A stretch of DNA of 64,000 bases, from NCBI RefSeq assembly GCF_016545825.1, contig NC_052617.1, positions 4,164,001-4,228,000 on the forward strand, read 5' to 3'. This document shows positions 49,701 to 63,358 of this stretch, one piece after another; within the stretch, counting starts at the first letter, position 1, and every line of letters starts with the position of its first letter. The position numbers were made by a program, and so were the translations under genes. Source of the stretch: Eucalyptus grandis (Eukaryota; Streptophyta; Magnoliopsida; Myrtales; Myrtaceae). The notes under the pieces are model-generated. The model had not been told where the DNA came from. It was given only the letters and a program-made list of their open reading frames with translations, and ran no database searches.

Positions 49701-52700
49701 TGGGAGCCTGATGTACATCTATCGTTATTCGAACTTGTTCTGAATTTGAAATCTATGATGCATCATCAGAAGCTTCAGCAACTGGGTAGCATCAGTAATG
49801 ATGATGTCTTCTCTCAGGGAAATGTTCATCAGGGTAAAGAAATGGCTGAGGAACTGGGAATAAGTGCCAAACCCAAGAAGGAGTCTATTTTTGCAATAGA
49901 TGTGGAGATGTTGACTATATCGGCTGAGGTTGGAGATGGGGTTGATGCATTGGTTCAAATTCAGTCTATTTTTTCTGAAAATGCCCGGATAGGAGTACTC
50001 TTTGAAGGACTTACTCTAAGTTTTAATGGGGCTAGAGTAATCAAAAGCACCCGGATGCAAGTCTCCCGTGTTCCTAGCACCAGTATTTCTTCATCTGATG
50101 TGAAAGGACCTTCAGTTTTTAAATGGGATTGGATAGTGCAAGGTCTTCATTTTCATATATGTATGCCATACAGGCTACCGTTGCGTGCCATTGATGACTC
50201 CATCGAGGATATGTTGCGGGCCTTGAAGCTTATAGCTGCTGCTAAAACCATGCTTATATTTCCATTCAAGAAAGAAAGCTCAAAATCCAAAAAGTCTAGT
50301 TCTTCGAAATTGGGGTGTATAAAGTTTGGCATTCGTAAGCTGACTGCTGATATCGAGGAAGAACCTATTCAAGGCTGGCTTGATGAACATTTTCAGCTTA
50401 TGAAGAACGAGGCTTGTGAGTTAGCTGTCAGATTGGAGCATCTTGATGAAGCAATGAAAGGCCACTTATGTATTAAAAGTGCAGAGACAAGTGATATTGC
50501 TCAAGAAAGAAAATTTAATATTGGTGGAATTGAAATAAATGGACAAGATCCATCTTCTTTGTGCGAACACAAAGACGAAATATACAAAAGGTCATTTCAA
50601 TCTTATTATCAGGCTTGTCAAAAGTTAAGGCCTTCTGAAGGTTCGGGGGCATGCAGTAAAGGGTTTCAGGCTGGATTTAAGCCTAGTGCTAGCAGGACTT
50701 CACTTCTTTCAATATCTGCCACCGACTTAGAATTAACCTTGACTAGCATTGATGGTGGAGATGCTGGGATGATAGATATACTCAGGAAACTGGATCCTGT
50801 ATGCAGTGACAATGACATACCATTTTCTCGTCTTTATGGAAGAAATATTCTCTTGCACACTGGTACTCTGGTTGTTCAGTTAAGGAATTACACACATCCT
50901 ATGTTCTCAGCAACTTCTGGTAAATGTGAGGGCCGTGTAATTCTGGCGCAGCAGGTGAAATTTGTTATGTTTTGGTTTATTTTCCTTTTTTTCTGCTCTA
51001 CCTTTTTAAGTCCACTCTGTTACTCTTGTTCATATGAAATGCCTTTTTGTGGTTAAGTGGGAGGATCTGTCATAAAGATACTATTATTTAGTTAAGAGGG
51101 TCTTTATTTTCATTTATTTTTATGCTTTTTTTTTTTAAAAGTTAAAGAAGGATATTTTATTGCCTACTTTTTATGTATATTTATATGGGTCTTCTTATTT
51201 TAATTATATCTCCTATTGTTTTAGGTGAGATTTCAAAGACAAGGCTACTGGAGTTGATTTATGCAACTTTAAGTAGTAGGTTTAGAAAGTGGGGCATTTC
51301 AGGATTGCCTTTTCTGGAGTGAGGAGACTATGAATGGATAACACTTCTAAGAAGATAGTAACTGACAGTAACTCTTTCAAAAGAAGATAAAGATAATACC
51401 TGTCAGTATTCATCGTTTGGCATTCTTTTCATGAATTAACATTGCCAAAATGGAGATTCTGCAATCTGTAGAAGCTGCTTTCAAGTGAATTCTATGGAAA
51501 TATGAGATGAGACTTTAATTTATCCACAATAGCATTGTGTTTATGATGGTATTTTTATTCAGGTCTTATTTTGTTCCACTAAGGCAGAACTTGTATGTGC
51601 TAGTTTTCTAACAGAACAAGTATAGCATTGATTGGAGGCAGTAATATCCTTCAACCCCTCCGTGCAATTTTTTGCATTATGACTAGTTTCTAGCTTTGTT
51701 TCCTTTCAAGGGTAAATGAATTTGAAATGATGAATTTTTCTGTTCCTTTGCTAGCTTCAGTCACTTGCCTTATCTAAGTTATGCCGTATCTTCCTAGTCA
51801 GCTGATATGTTTCTTTGTTTCTTTTCTTGAATTAGGCAACATGTTTTCAACCCCAGATTCACCAAGATGTCTTTATTGGTAGATGGAGAAAGGTCTGCCT
51901 GCTTCGATCTGTTAGTGGCACAACTCCTCCAGTGAAAACATACTTTGATTTGCCTATATATTTTCAAAAAGCAGAAATGTCATTTGGAGTGGGATATGAA
52001 CCATCTTTTGCTGATGTGAGCTATGCTTTCACTGTTGCTCTTCGCCGGGCGAATTTGAGCCTTAGGAATACTACACCACAAATTCAGCCACCCAAAAAAG
52101 AGCGGAGCTTGCCATGGTGGGATGAAGTAAGAAATTACATCCATGGAAACATCTCTTTATTCTTTTCAGAAACAAGATGGTTCGTCCTTGCGACAACTGA
52201 TCCTTATGAAAAGCTTGACAAACTTCAACTTGTTTCGGCATATATGGAGATCCGGCAATCAGATGGTCGAGTTTATGTTTCTGCTAAGGATTTTAAGATT
52301 CTATTGAGCAGCTTGGAAAGTTTAGGGAAGAACCGCAGTTTAAAACTTCCTACAGGTTTTTCTGATGCTTTCCTGGACACATCGGCCTTTGCACTTGAAG
52401 TGACGATGGATTGGGAGTGCGAATCTGGTGATCCACTGAATCATTATTTGTTTGCACTTCCCAGTGAAGGAAAACCTCGTGAAAAAGTGTTTGATCCCTT
52501 CAGATCCACTTCTCTCTCTCTCAGGTGGAATTTCTCTTTGAGACCTCCTCTTCCACAATCTGAGAAACAATACCAGTCTATTCAGGGAGCTGATGTTGCT
52601 GTCGATGAAACCATCTGTGGTCCCCGTCCTTGTGAAAGTACTCCAAATGTTTCACCAACTTTCAACCTTGGGGCCCATGACTTGGCTTGGATATTAAAGT

Positions 52701-55700
52701 TCTGGAGTATGAATTATAATCCTCCTCACAAGCTGCGCAGTTTCTCTCGATGGCCTCGTTTTGGAGTTCCTAGAGCTGTCAGATCAGGCAACCTTTCCTT
52801 AGACAAGGTGATGACAGAATTTATGCTGCGAATAGATGCTACTCCTACCTGCTTAAAGCATGTCCCCTTAGCTGAAGATGACCCTGCCAAAGGCCTAACA
52901 TTTAATATGACAAAGCTGAAGTATGAAATGTATTATAGTCGGGGGAAGCAGAAATACACATTTGAATGCAAGCGTGAACCTCTTGATCTTGTTTACCAGG
53001 GTCTTGACCTTCACATGCCCAAGGCATTTTTGTATAAAGGCACTGATAATGGTCCCATTTTAACAAAAGCAGGTCAAGGGGCAAGGAAAAGTTCGCAATC
53101 CATATCCATGGATAGAGTTCCTAGTGAGAAGGGAAACCGTGCAATCAATTGCACGGAGAAGCATCGTGATGATGGTTTTTTGCTGTCATCTGATTATTTT
53201 ACAATTCGAAGACAGGCCCCAAAAGCTGATCCTGCCAGGTTATTAGCATGGCAAGAGGGTGGCAGGAGAAATCCTGAGATGACCTATGTTAGATCTGAAT
53301 TTGAAAATGGAAGCGAGAGTGATGAGCATCCACGGTCTGATCAGAGCGATGATGATGGATACAATGTGGTAATAGCTGACAATTGTCAACGCGTGTTTGT
53401 TTATGGCTTGAAGCTATTGTGGACAATTGAGAACAGAGATGCTGTTTGGTCTTGGGTTGGTGGAATATCTAAAGCATTTGAGGCTCCCAAACCTTCTCCT
53501 TCACGGCTTTATGCGCAAAGGAGGCTACATCAGGAAAACCAGGCGGATGATGGAGCTGATATGCATCAGAATGATCAGGGAAAGGCTTCTTCTTCTGGCC
53601 ATAATGGGAGTTCTCCTTCCACACAACTTGCAGAGACTTCAGCGATGGTTTCATCTCCATCATCTTCAGTCAAGATGGAGAATTCAGTATCTGCTGCCAC
53701 TGGTATGCCTGTTTACTCATGAGATTGATTGAAAGTAACTAATTTGTTAAGGTTGATGGTTTTAATTTTTCATTGAAAGTGTCATTTGATAGCTTTGTAT
53801 ATTCTAAATTTAGATGGGCTGATCAAATTTTTTGTTTTTTGTTTTTTGTTTTTTGTTTTTTTTTTTTTTTTTTTTTTTTTTTTCCGTCATGATAAATTGG
53901 ACATTTTGTGTGAACTGAAGTTGTTTTCATCATGATATGTAAATCTTAGTCCCAAAATTTGGTCTCATCTGACTTACCCTCTATTCTGAAATTTAATAGG
54001 GCATTGAAACTTTTAGAAGGACTCTTAGGTCACTCTGGAAGCTAATACACAATTATGCTCTCACTACTAGGAGATATGGAGATTGCATTCCTGTTGGATA
54101 ATGCAAATTTTAGAAAAGTTGAAGGATAGTCATTTCAATTAGAATGAGCCAATCCGCAATACAGGCTTTTTTAGAGCATAATGGGTTGAAGCCAATTATG
54201 CCACTTCATGGGTTGATGCTTGGACTTGGCCCTTGGGGCAAAGCTTACCTATGCTGCTGAGACATGACTTGGCCCTAGACCACATGCGGCAAAGTAGCTT
54301 AGAACTCATCTAGACATAAGCCATTTAAATTGACTCGGTGCCTGCAACCTTATATTAATTTGAATTGCTGAGTCTGGGGGGCCCACATTAAATCTGGTAG
54401 GACTGCCAATTAGTTTGAAATGCTGAGTCTGGTGGCCCCATGTTAAACCTGGTGGGGCCCACTAATTTTGACGGGCTGATGGGCCTGAGATGGTGCATAC
54501 TGGTCCATGCAATAACACCTAAAAGATGACTATCGGCTGAAAAGTGGAGACACGCGATAATACCTACAAGATGACTCCAGCTGAAGAAGTGGAGAGAGAG
54601 AGAGGAGACATGTGAGAGAGAGAGAGAGAGAGTCAGCACTGTTTCTGAATGGACAGTTCAACCATTAGTTTTGCTTTTAGTGAGAACTTTGAGGATTATT
54701 AGTTGTTTTCTCCAGCACTGTTTCTGAATGGACAGTAAACCAGTAGTTTTGCTTTTAGTGAGAACTTTGAGGATTTTCAGTTGTTTTCTCCTTTCAAGGT
54801 AAGAAGCACTGAAACCATTAGTTTTGCTTTTAGTGAGAACTTTCAGGATTATTAGTTGTTTTCTCCTTTTGAGGTAAGAAGCGTCAGAGATTGGAGTATG
54901 CAGAAGCAGCTGGGGATTTCACCAAAATGTCTAGCCTTTGATAATAGTACATCTCCGATAGTCTAAGCTAACCCAAAAGCTGAACTTGTACTCTCAAAAT
55001 CCAAATATTAACCCTACTAAATTATAGATTCGCTTTTACTAAACAAATGCTTTGAATAAGTCCTTACATAAAAATGCAAAACAAGAAGCTTTGTGATCAA
55101 GTGACCCTCCTTAGTGGCTTTGTAGTGTCCTCTGACATGGATTGTAATTTTAAATGGCATGTTACTACTGGGCCACATGAAGTTCTTCTGAAGTCATACT
55201 TTACTTGTTTTTGGGCTTTATCTTAAGTCTAAATACTATGTTTGCTTTATTTCACATACTTGAAAGCCTCTATGAAAAACTGATTGGTGGGGGTAATTGT
55301 GCCAGTGATTAATGGAAATACAAATGATTCTGAGGAGGACGGCAAACGGCATTTTATGGTGAATGTTATTGAGCCGCAGTTTAATCTACACTCGCAAGAA
55401 GCCAATGTAAGTTCTGAATAGAATTTCTCCCATCAGAAACATCACTTGAGTAGGCATTATAATCCTGTTGGTAGATATTTCTGCTCAATCTTTTTTTTTT
55501 CCTTTGCCTTATCCTTTTCTTCACAAGGAACTTTCCATTGGGCGTACCATTTGTTTTCGATTCTGTTTGGGCATCTCTCTATGTATGTCATGCCTGCAAT
55601 TCGAATTTCTTTTTGTTAGGACCGTCGTGATTAATGATCTGGTAGACACCATAGAGAATGTCATGAAAGATTCAAAGTCTCTTGAATCACATCTTTCAGG

Positions 55701-58700
55701 GGGAATAATCAAAGAACTATATAAACCGATGAGAGCATTTGAAGGCAGAGTTAGAGATACATGTGAAGGAGAGTCTGTTACAGCATGAAACTATCACTTT
55801 TAAATGTAGGAGGCATCCCTGAAACAGTTTAATGTTTCTGCTTCCTTAAATATACTTGCGTGCATGCATGCTTGCATGGGTGTGTGTTTGTGTGTGTAGG
55901 TGTGTCTAATGATTTGTGAATGAAGTTTAATGAACTTGTTGAGTAATCTTAGAAAACAGAATAGGAGCAACTTTCCTTGGAATGGTTCTCATGATGTGAT
56001 GCTATGATTTTTACCTAATCAGGGTAGGTTTCTGCTTGCTGCTGTTAGTGGCCGTGTTTTGGCACGATCCTTTCATTCTGTACTCCATCTTGGGCATGAA
56101 ATTATTGAACAAGCACTTGGATCTGGAAAGATAAATGTTCCAGAATCTCAACCTGAAATGACATGGAAACGCATGGAGCTCTCTGTCATGTTGGAGAAAG
56201 TCCAAGCTCATGTTGCACCTACTGATGTTGATCCTGGGGCTGGACTGCAGTGGCTCCCAAAAATTCTAAAAAGCTCAGCTAAAGTGAAGCGTACTGGTGC
56301 TCTACTTGAAAGAGTTTTTATGCCATGTGATATGTATTTCCGCTATACCAGGCACAAAGGTGGAACTCCAGATTTGAAGGTGATGTAGCACTTTACTTGT
56401 CCCGGAATGCACATGATCTGGTGTTTGTATATTTTAAGGAATGCACGTGATTATTTGATGTTCAGACTTTAGCAGAGGCTTTTATCTAGTCAGCTGAAAT
56501 TAACTGTAATATCTCACTTGCTTTGTTTTATCCTCTGCTGCAGATGAAGCCCTTGAAAGAGCTTGCATTTAATTCTCGTGATATAACAGCAACAATGACT
56601 TCTCGCCAATTTCAGGTTATGCTGGATGTGTTGACGAATCTTCTGTTTGCGCGTCTCCCCAAGTGAGGATTAGTTTCTATTTTTGAACTTGATAATGTTT
56701 TTTAAATTTTCTAGCAGGGGTAGGATATGAATTCTGATCATGTTCTTGTTAACGGTGTATGAATTTCTATTGTTGCTAACATGTCCCTGGCATGAGCTTG
56801 GTTATATTTTTTTATGTTATTAGTGAGGCCTGAGTTGAGTTTTCCTGAAGGTTGAACATAAGGATATCTTTATGTCCCTGGTCATCATAATCCGCATTTT
56901 AGCTTTTGTGGACTGATATGTAATAGTGGGATAGACAGAAATGTGGAATATTTGTGTTATTTTATAGGTTGCTTACTTATGTTGATTTTGAGTGGGAATC
57001 ACGTTACGTGTCAGGCCTCGAAAAAGTAGTTTGACATACCCCATTGATGATGGCGATGAAGATGTTGAAGAGGAGGCAGATGAAGTGGTTCCTGATGGGG
57101 AGGAAGAAGTAGAACTTGCAAAAATCAACCTGGAACAGAGAGAGTGGGAGCAGAAGTTGCTTATTGATGACATTAGAAAATTGTCTCATAATTGTGAAAC
57201 TTCAGGTGACCTACATCGGGAGAAAGAAGGTGACTTATGGATGGTAAATGGCGGAAAGACTGTTTTGGTGAGAATCCAGACTTATAAGATCAATGAAATG
57301 CTTTTATATTTTGACTGAATGGTAACCATTGGATTAACTGCTTTTTTGGTAAATATACCGAGGATTAATTAGGTTGTCAGCACTTCTGAAATCATTTGAA
57401 AACACTTCTGCACACTCATGGTTCTTAGATGGGCTTAATGTGAAATTAAAAGGTGAATTTTATCAAAAGAGAATCTAAACATCAGAAATGTCTTGTGACG
57501 ATATTGTTGCTAATTTGTGACACCATCCCAATTGGGCCTAAGGTAATTGGATTTGTGGTATAGTTATATTAGGGAGGGTTAGCTATAAGAGCAATTTCCT
57601 TGTATATGGAGTTCTCTATAGTTAGTCACACAACACACACTTTTATTGGACCTTTGTGCATTTGTTAATTTATCGTTATGTTTAGTTCTCTTGTGCAAAT
57701 CATTCTTTTATTTTCTTTTGTGGTCACATGCATAGTTTTCTGATCTGTTGTCTCATATGTTTGCATTCCTATGTGAGGTGCCAGTCAGGTCATAGCAAGT
57801 CAAAATGTGACATGCAGCTTTGATATGGAAGGTTGAATTCAGTAACATAGAATGTCCCTGCTATTGTTGCATTATTTCTAATATAGTATTAGGTGGCATC
57901 TGTCCAGAAGATTTCTGTCTGTGACTGTAACAATTGTCTTTTTCCTGAATCTGGACATTAGATAAAGGCTTTCTGGCAGTTATGTTAGTTGACTGTTGAT
58001 TTGTCCCAATCATTTGATTGGTCTTTTATAAAAATGGCTTCTGTTTGTTTTCTGTTCCTTTCGTTCTACGAATAGTTTTGATGTTATTTGCAGCTTTTCC
58101 ATGGGTAGTCTTTGCAATATGAATGATGCATTTTTTGGATGTGCATTCCACATGCTTTTGCTTTTGCCTTTGAATCATTATCCATTGGCATTTTTTTTTT
58201 CTTTTGTGGTATTGCATCACAAAGCACACAAACTTCATTTCTGCAGGTTCAGAAACTTCATAGAGAGCTTTTAAATGCACAAAAATCGAGGAAGGCAGCA
58301 TCCTTAGCGCTTAGGGCGGCTCTACAAAAAGCCGCCCAGTCACGACTAATGGAGAAGGAGAAGAATAAAAGTCCGTCATGTGCTATGCGTATATCTTTAC
58401 AAATCAACAAAGTGGTTTGGAGCATGCTTGTAGATGGTAAATCTTTTGCCGAGGCTGAGATAAATGACATGGTGAGTACGTCAAAGGATAGTGGAGAAGG
58501 AGAAGAATAAAAGATTTAGCTTTCACCCATGGTGGAATTGCATCACATAAAAATGATCTGGTTCGTGGTCAGCTATTGCACTTGTTGATGTCTAAAATTG
58601 GTCAGGGTTTTAGAGATGAAATATTCCATTTGATACTCATTTTTCTTGGTTTTGTTTCCTTTTCTTTCTGGATTTGTTGAACTAGTAGTCAAAGAATACC

Positions 58701-61700
58701 ACATGAAAAGATGTCGATGAGCTTGTTCCCATACTTTCACATCTTTAGGTTAGAGGTTACCACCTGTCTAAAATTTACTTTTTGGCAGACTGAAGCTACT
58801 TGTTTGCTATCTGGCTTATTCATATGATAATTATTCATATGCATCTTAATATAATTATTCTGGCAGATTTATGATTTTGACCGGGACTACAAGGATGTTG
58901 GTGTTGCACGTTTTACAACTAAGTACGTTGTTGTTAGGAACTGCCTGCCTGATGTTAAGTCTGATATGCTTTTATCTGCGTGGAATCCTCCAACTGAATG
59001 GGGAAAGTAAGTACTTTTACTGCTGATGCTTAGTTATGTTATGTTTTTAGTATTGCTTTTTGATATGTTGGTCTCTGCATTTCTATAGTTGCAAAGCTTA
59101 AATGTGAGATTTTGTCCAACGATGACATTTAATGTTATTGGGTTACTTCTTTGGTTTGTCTTTCTGGCTTTCTAAATGTGATCCTACTTCATGGTTCTGA
59201 GAATCTCCTTCGAATTAACTTATTCCATCTTGCTTGATCTTTCGGCAAATAATTATTTTGCCCTCTTCTTTTAGCTATCACATAATAATAATTGTCGGTC
59301 ATCTTCTATTCCACTCCTGACAGTACTGGTAGGAATATAGTTGACTGTATGTATGGGTGAGTCTTGCCTGCAAAAACAATCATGTGCTTTCTTATTGGTC
59401 TCGATGAATTAGCATGTTGATAATGCTGCTGTTTATATGTTTCATATGGAATGGCTCTTCCTTTTTAAGGCTTGGTGGACTCATCATTTTTGAGATGGTA
59501 CATCATGTCCGAAGGGTGTAATAATTCATTGCAGTCTTGGCTCCTCTCATCAGATACATCCTTGGCAATGAGGGAGAGGGAGAGGGAGAGGGAGGGAGTT
59601 TTCTTTGTGATTTTAGATTTCTATGTTGTGAAATGCATCTTTTGGGGCAGTGGTCTATTTTTAGCATCATTAGGCTTTCTCCTACTCTATCCTGTGCAAC
59701 TTGGGCATCAAAACGAACTAGCTTCTAATGATAATGTTTCTAGTAAGATTAGACTGAAGGGAGTGTTTGACATATTTTCAGTGAATTTTGTCTCAAGATA
59801 TTTTCTTCATCATGCAGTGGTTAGTAATTCTGTGTGTGTTAAGTTCTAATTTTAATCACTTGTCATCTTGGCATTGTTACGTGCTTGGTATTTGACTGCT
59901 TTTCAAATCTCTGTGCTTTATCTCTGCTTTTATATTTTCCATAAATCATTCTTTTGAATTGTTAAGTGCTGTGTAATCTTTCTTCTGGTAGATCAGACAA
60001 GTGCCTTGTGAAATTTCTTTAACTAAACTTGAAGAATTGTTGAATATTTCATTTTTTTCCATCTTCAGAAAGGTCATGCTTAGGGTTGATGCAAAACAGG
60101 GATCTCCCAAGGATGGGAATTCTCCTCTTGAACTTTTCCAGGTAATGCAGTTTATTTCTCATAGTGACATCCATTTATAAAATAGTGGCTGCAGGAGCAT
60201 ATGCTTTTAAATCGTTTGGAGAAGTTGGGCTTGAATTGCAGAGAAATTCAGAAAATAGAAACTTGCACATACTATAGAAACTTGAAATTTCATCATGACA
60301 GTTTGTTTTGTTCAACCCATTTTCTGACATTGTAGGTAGAGATTTACCCCCTCAGGATCCATTTGACTGAGACAATGTACAGAATGATGTGGGAATATTT
60401 TTTCCCTGAAGAGGAGCAGGATTCTCAACGACGACAGGTTAGATTAGCCTTGTTGCTCTTCTACATTTGTGACAATTCTCCTTAGAGCAGTCTTTTTGAT
60501 AGTTTTCAGTAAACCTTTCAAGGCTGGCAATTGATAGTTTACAACAATGCAGGAAGTCTGGAAGGTTTCAACTACTGTCAGCTCCAAACGGGTGAAGAAA
60601 GGCTCCTCTAACGATGCATCAACATCAAATGTTTCCTTGACAAGAGAATCTGAAGTTCCTTACAAATCTACTGCCCCTACTGTACCCTTGAATAGTCAGT
60701 CCTCTCCAGCAGATACACTGCAAGTGAGTTCCTCAATTATTTTGCTGGGGAGCCTATGAATCATTATTATTCAGGCAACTAGTACATGATTGCTTCTACT
60801 GACTTTTATCCGGCCAATTAGTACTTGATTGTTGCTCTTTTCTGGTTTCCTATATTTACCTTATCGTGGCATTAGTGGGAAATCTGCAGAAGTACAGCTT
60901 GGGTAATCAGTAAATTAATTCTAGTGACTGGTAATTTTTTTGGCACTGGATGATTGTTAGTCCTTCCTATCAGTTACCAATGTGATGCAGACCAATTTTG
61001 CTGCATTTATCGTATTGATGGACTTTTTGCATTATGTAGCACTAGCATTGAAATCAGGACTGACTCTTTATTTTTTAATGACTCTTGAACTGGTTGAAGC
61101 CGTCTAAGGTGCAGAACTTGAAAGCAAACCTCGTCTGTGGTACTACCCCAGAATTGAGAAGGACATCCTCTTTTGACAGATCATGGGAAGAAAATGTTGC
61201 AGAATCTGTTGCCAATGAACTTGTTTTACAGCTTCACTCTTCAGCCATTTCTTCCTCGAAGAGTGGGCCACTTGGTTTTGCTGAGCAACAAGATGAATCT
61301 TCTCGAAACAAACTCAAGGATTCAAAACCCACCAAATCTGGTCGGTCATCTCATGAAGAGAAGAAATTAGGAAAATCACACCATGAGAAGAGATCTAGAC
61401 CACGAAAGCTAATGGAGTTTCACAATATCAAGATCAGTCAGGTTGCTCTTATCCATGCATAATAATGTTATTGCGATAGAACTGGAGCAACTGCAGCTCA
61501 TCTGAAGTCTTCTTTTTCTTTGGCATAGGTGGAGCTGTTGGTAACTTATGAAGGATCCAGATTTGTTGTGAATGATCTTAAGCTGCTCATGGATATATTT
61601 CACCGTGTGGAGTTTACTGGCACATGGAGAAGACTCTTCTCGCGAGTGAAGAAGCACATTATCTGGGGAGTCTTGAAGTCTGTGACCGGAATGCAGGTAA

Positions 61701-62679
61701 TGAAGAATTGTGATAAACAAAGATCCAAACCGAGTGGCCTTTACTTGTGACCTACACCCCTAAATTGTGATATTTTCCTTCGGTTGGGACTCATGCTAAA
61801 GCTTTTAAACTTCAACATAGTTGACTGTCCTTTTCCCCATCAAGCAATGTAGGATTTGTTTGTAGTGATATTAACTTTGATAAGCTGAGAAGAATTCAAG
61901 GTAGAAAGTGTTGGGAATTTCACTATATGAGTACTTCTCAAGTATCAGATGCTATGCCTTTTCCATTATTTTTGTCTTTATATTTCTTTCGGCACATATT
62001 GTGCAGGGTAAAAAATTCAAAGACAAAGCACATAGCCAGGGAGAGCACAATGGGACCGGTGTTCCTGACAGTGATCTAAATTTTAGCGACAACGAAGGTG
62101 GTCTGGCTGAGAAGAATGAACAGTATCCTATATCCTGGCCTAAGCGTACCAGTGATGGAGCAGGTGATGGTTTTGTTACTTCCATAAGAGGCCTTTTCAA
62201 CACCCAACGTCGCAAGGCGAAGAAGTTTGTTCTACGGACAATGCGGGGTGAAGCAGAAAATGACGGCGAATGGAGTGAAAGTGATCTGGAGTTCTCTCCA
62301 TTCGCTAGGCAGCTCACCATAACTAAAGCAAAGAGGCTCATTAGGCGACACACGAAGAAGTTCCGCACCAGAGGGCAGAAAGGTTTGTGGTTTCCCTTTC
62401 AGAGAGGCCTAAGACACTGCTTAGGATGCTGATTTTGGAATTCCCTCCCTCCACCCCCCACCCCAACACTACATTTTAACTAGTTTAAAGATCATTGGTC
62501 AACTCGCTTGCCTTGATATGAATGCTTTAAAGTTGATCTTGGGACTCTTATATTGCTGCATTTTGTCAGGTTCATCGTCACAAGCAAGAGAATCCCTTCC
62601 GTCTTCTCCAAGGGAGACTACAGCGTATGAGAGTGACTCTTCCAGCGGATCCTCTCCTTATGAAGATTTCCATGAATAG
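40786..62679 (+). CDS. SAB: SABRE/KINKY POLLEN-like bridge-like lipid transfer protein
   Basis: Family: plant SABRE, yeast Fmp27/Hob, animal BLTP2; large rod proteins with a lipid-conducting groove at ER-plasma membrane contacts. Plant SABRE controls cell expansion and cytokinesis. Exons: 40786-40859, 41560-41671, 42066-42326, 43212-43468, 43641-43845, 45760-45930, 46019-46096, 47564-47815, 48849-50954, 51836-53702, 55306-55406, 56023-56379, 56544-56662, 57015-57267, 58247-58471, 58867-59006, 60069-60141, 60336-60437, 60553-60723, 61100-61441, 61529-61696, 62007-62382, 62570-62679. They sum to 2,639 residues (Arabidopsis SABRE is about 2,600). An N-terminal membrane anchor (FLFGFLLLSIVLWLLF) is followed by the conserved SRLVAWTLSRVLGASVAF. 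A GFWDK-like segment (LPWWDEVRNYIHG) lies near residue 1263. A charged coiled-coil spans about 1990-2130, and a basic C-terminal region about 2480-2600. Intact; which Arabidopsis paralogue it matches was not tested. Confidence 0.95.
53828..53883. repeat. T-rich (TTTTTTG)n and poly(T) tract
   Basis: Several TTTTTTG units followed by about 30 T within the intron between exons 51836-53702 and 55306-55406 of the SABRE-like gene. Confidence 0.9.
54355..54890 (+). repeat. Cluster of short tandem duplications in a SABRE-like gene intron
   Basis: A unit of about 80-90 bp containing TTTTGCTTTTAGTGAGAACT and TTGTTTTCTCC occurs three times (about 54632, 54712, 54810). A second unit with TGCTGAGTCTGG occurs twice (about 54366, 54421), and a (GA)n run lies at 54592-54632. 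No coding sequence is seen. Confidence 0.8.
59568..59597 (+). repeat. (GGGAGA)n repeat
   Basis: Four to five GAGGGA units in the intron between exons 58867-59006 and 60069-60141 of the SABRE-like gene. Confidence 0.85.
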
Positions 62680-63002
62680 AAATGCATTATTTATACATGA
62701 AGCCCTCCCTTGAATCTTGCTATCATCAGTGGATAGATACATGTCTGTGCATGACTAAGAATAGCAAGTAAAAATTTTTGAATTGCGGCAGGTTGAGAAA
62801 TTTTGAATTAGTTGTATCTGTGGTAAATTAATTGTCTAGGTTGAGCGAGTTTCCCACGGACTGCTCATTTACCTGCAACAGGTCCACTTATTTGTTTGTA
62901 TATTGTTGTAGCTTCTCCTTAGGAAAATATACAAGCTCATTTATGAGCAAAGTTGTAAAATTTTGTATGTAAAAGGAATTCACATCATTGGAAATAAATG
63001 AG

Positions 63003-63005
<3 letters not shown>

Positions 63006-63054
<49 letters not shown>
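63006..63054. repeat. (CT)n microsatellite
   Basis: About 24 CT units downstream of the SABRE-like gene. Confidence 0.95.
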
Positions 63055-63058
<4 letters not shown>

Positions 63059-63067
63059 GTGATAGAA

Positions 63068-63358
63068 AGAAGGATGCCCGATAATTTGACAGGTGTAATG
63101 CCTTAGCAGAATCACTCGATAAGAGATGGCCTACGATGACACGCTCTGAGGCACTGCTGACTTTGCCATCTCTCTTCTTACAACACCACCACCACCAACG
63201 TCCCCGCCCCCCACCCCCCCGGGGCGGGGGCGTGGGGGCTCTCTCTCAATAGAAGGATGCCTGATAATTTGACAGGTTTAATGCCTTGGTAGAATCACTC
63301 AACTTGACAAGAGATGGCCTACCATGTCATGCTTTGAGGCATTGCTGACTTTGCCATT
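63068..63358 (+). repeat. Direct repeat of about 100-108 bp
   Basis: Copies at about 63068-63169 and 63251-63358 share AGAAGGATGC, ATAATTTGACAGGT, AAGAGATGGCCTAC and GCTGACTTTGCCAT. The second copy has a 6-bp insertion. The 80 bp between hold the GC palindrome. Confidence 0.85.
63202..63237. repeat. C-rich/G-rich palindrome
   Basis: CCCCGCCCC and GGGGCGGGG are inverted around a short C-rich centre, followed by GCGTGGGGG. The strand switches from pure C runs to pure G runs at 63220/63221, so both a hairpin and quadruplex/i-motif structures are possible. Confidence 0.85.

Noticed and set aside
59472..59849. A 125-codon open frame within the SABRE-like gene
   Set aside because: Intron sequence with a (GGGAGA)n repeat and no family match.
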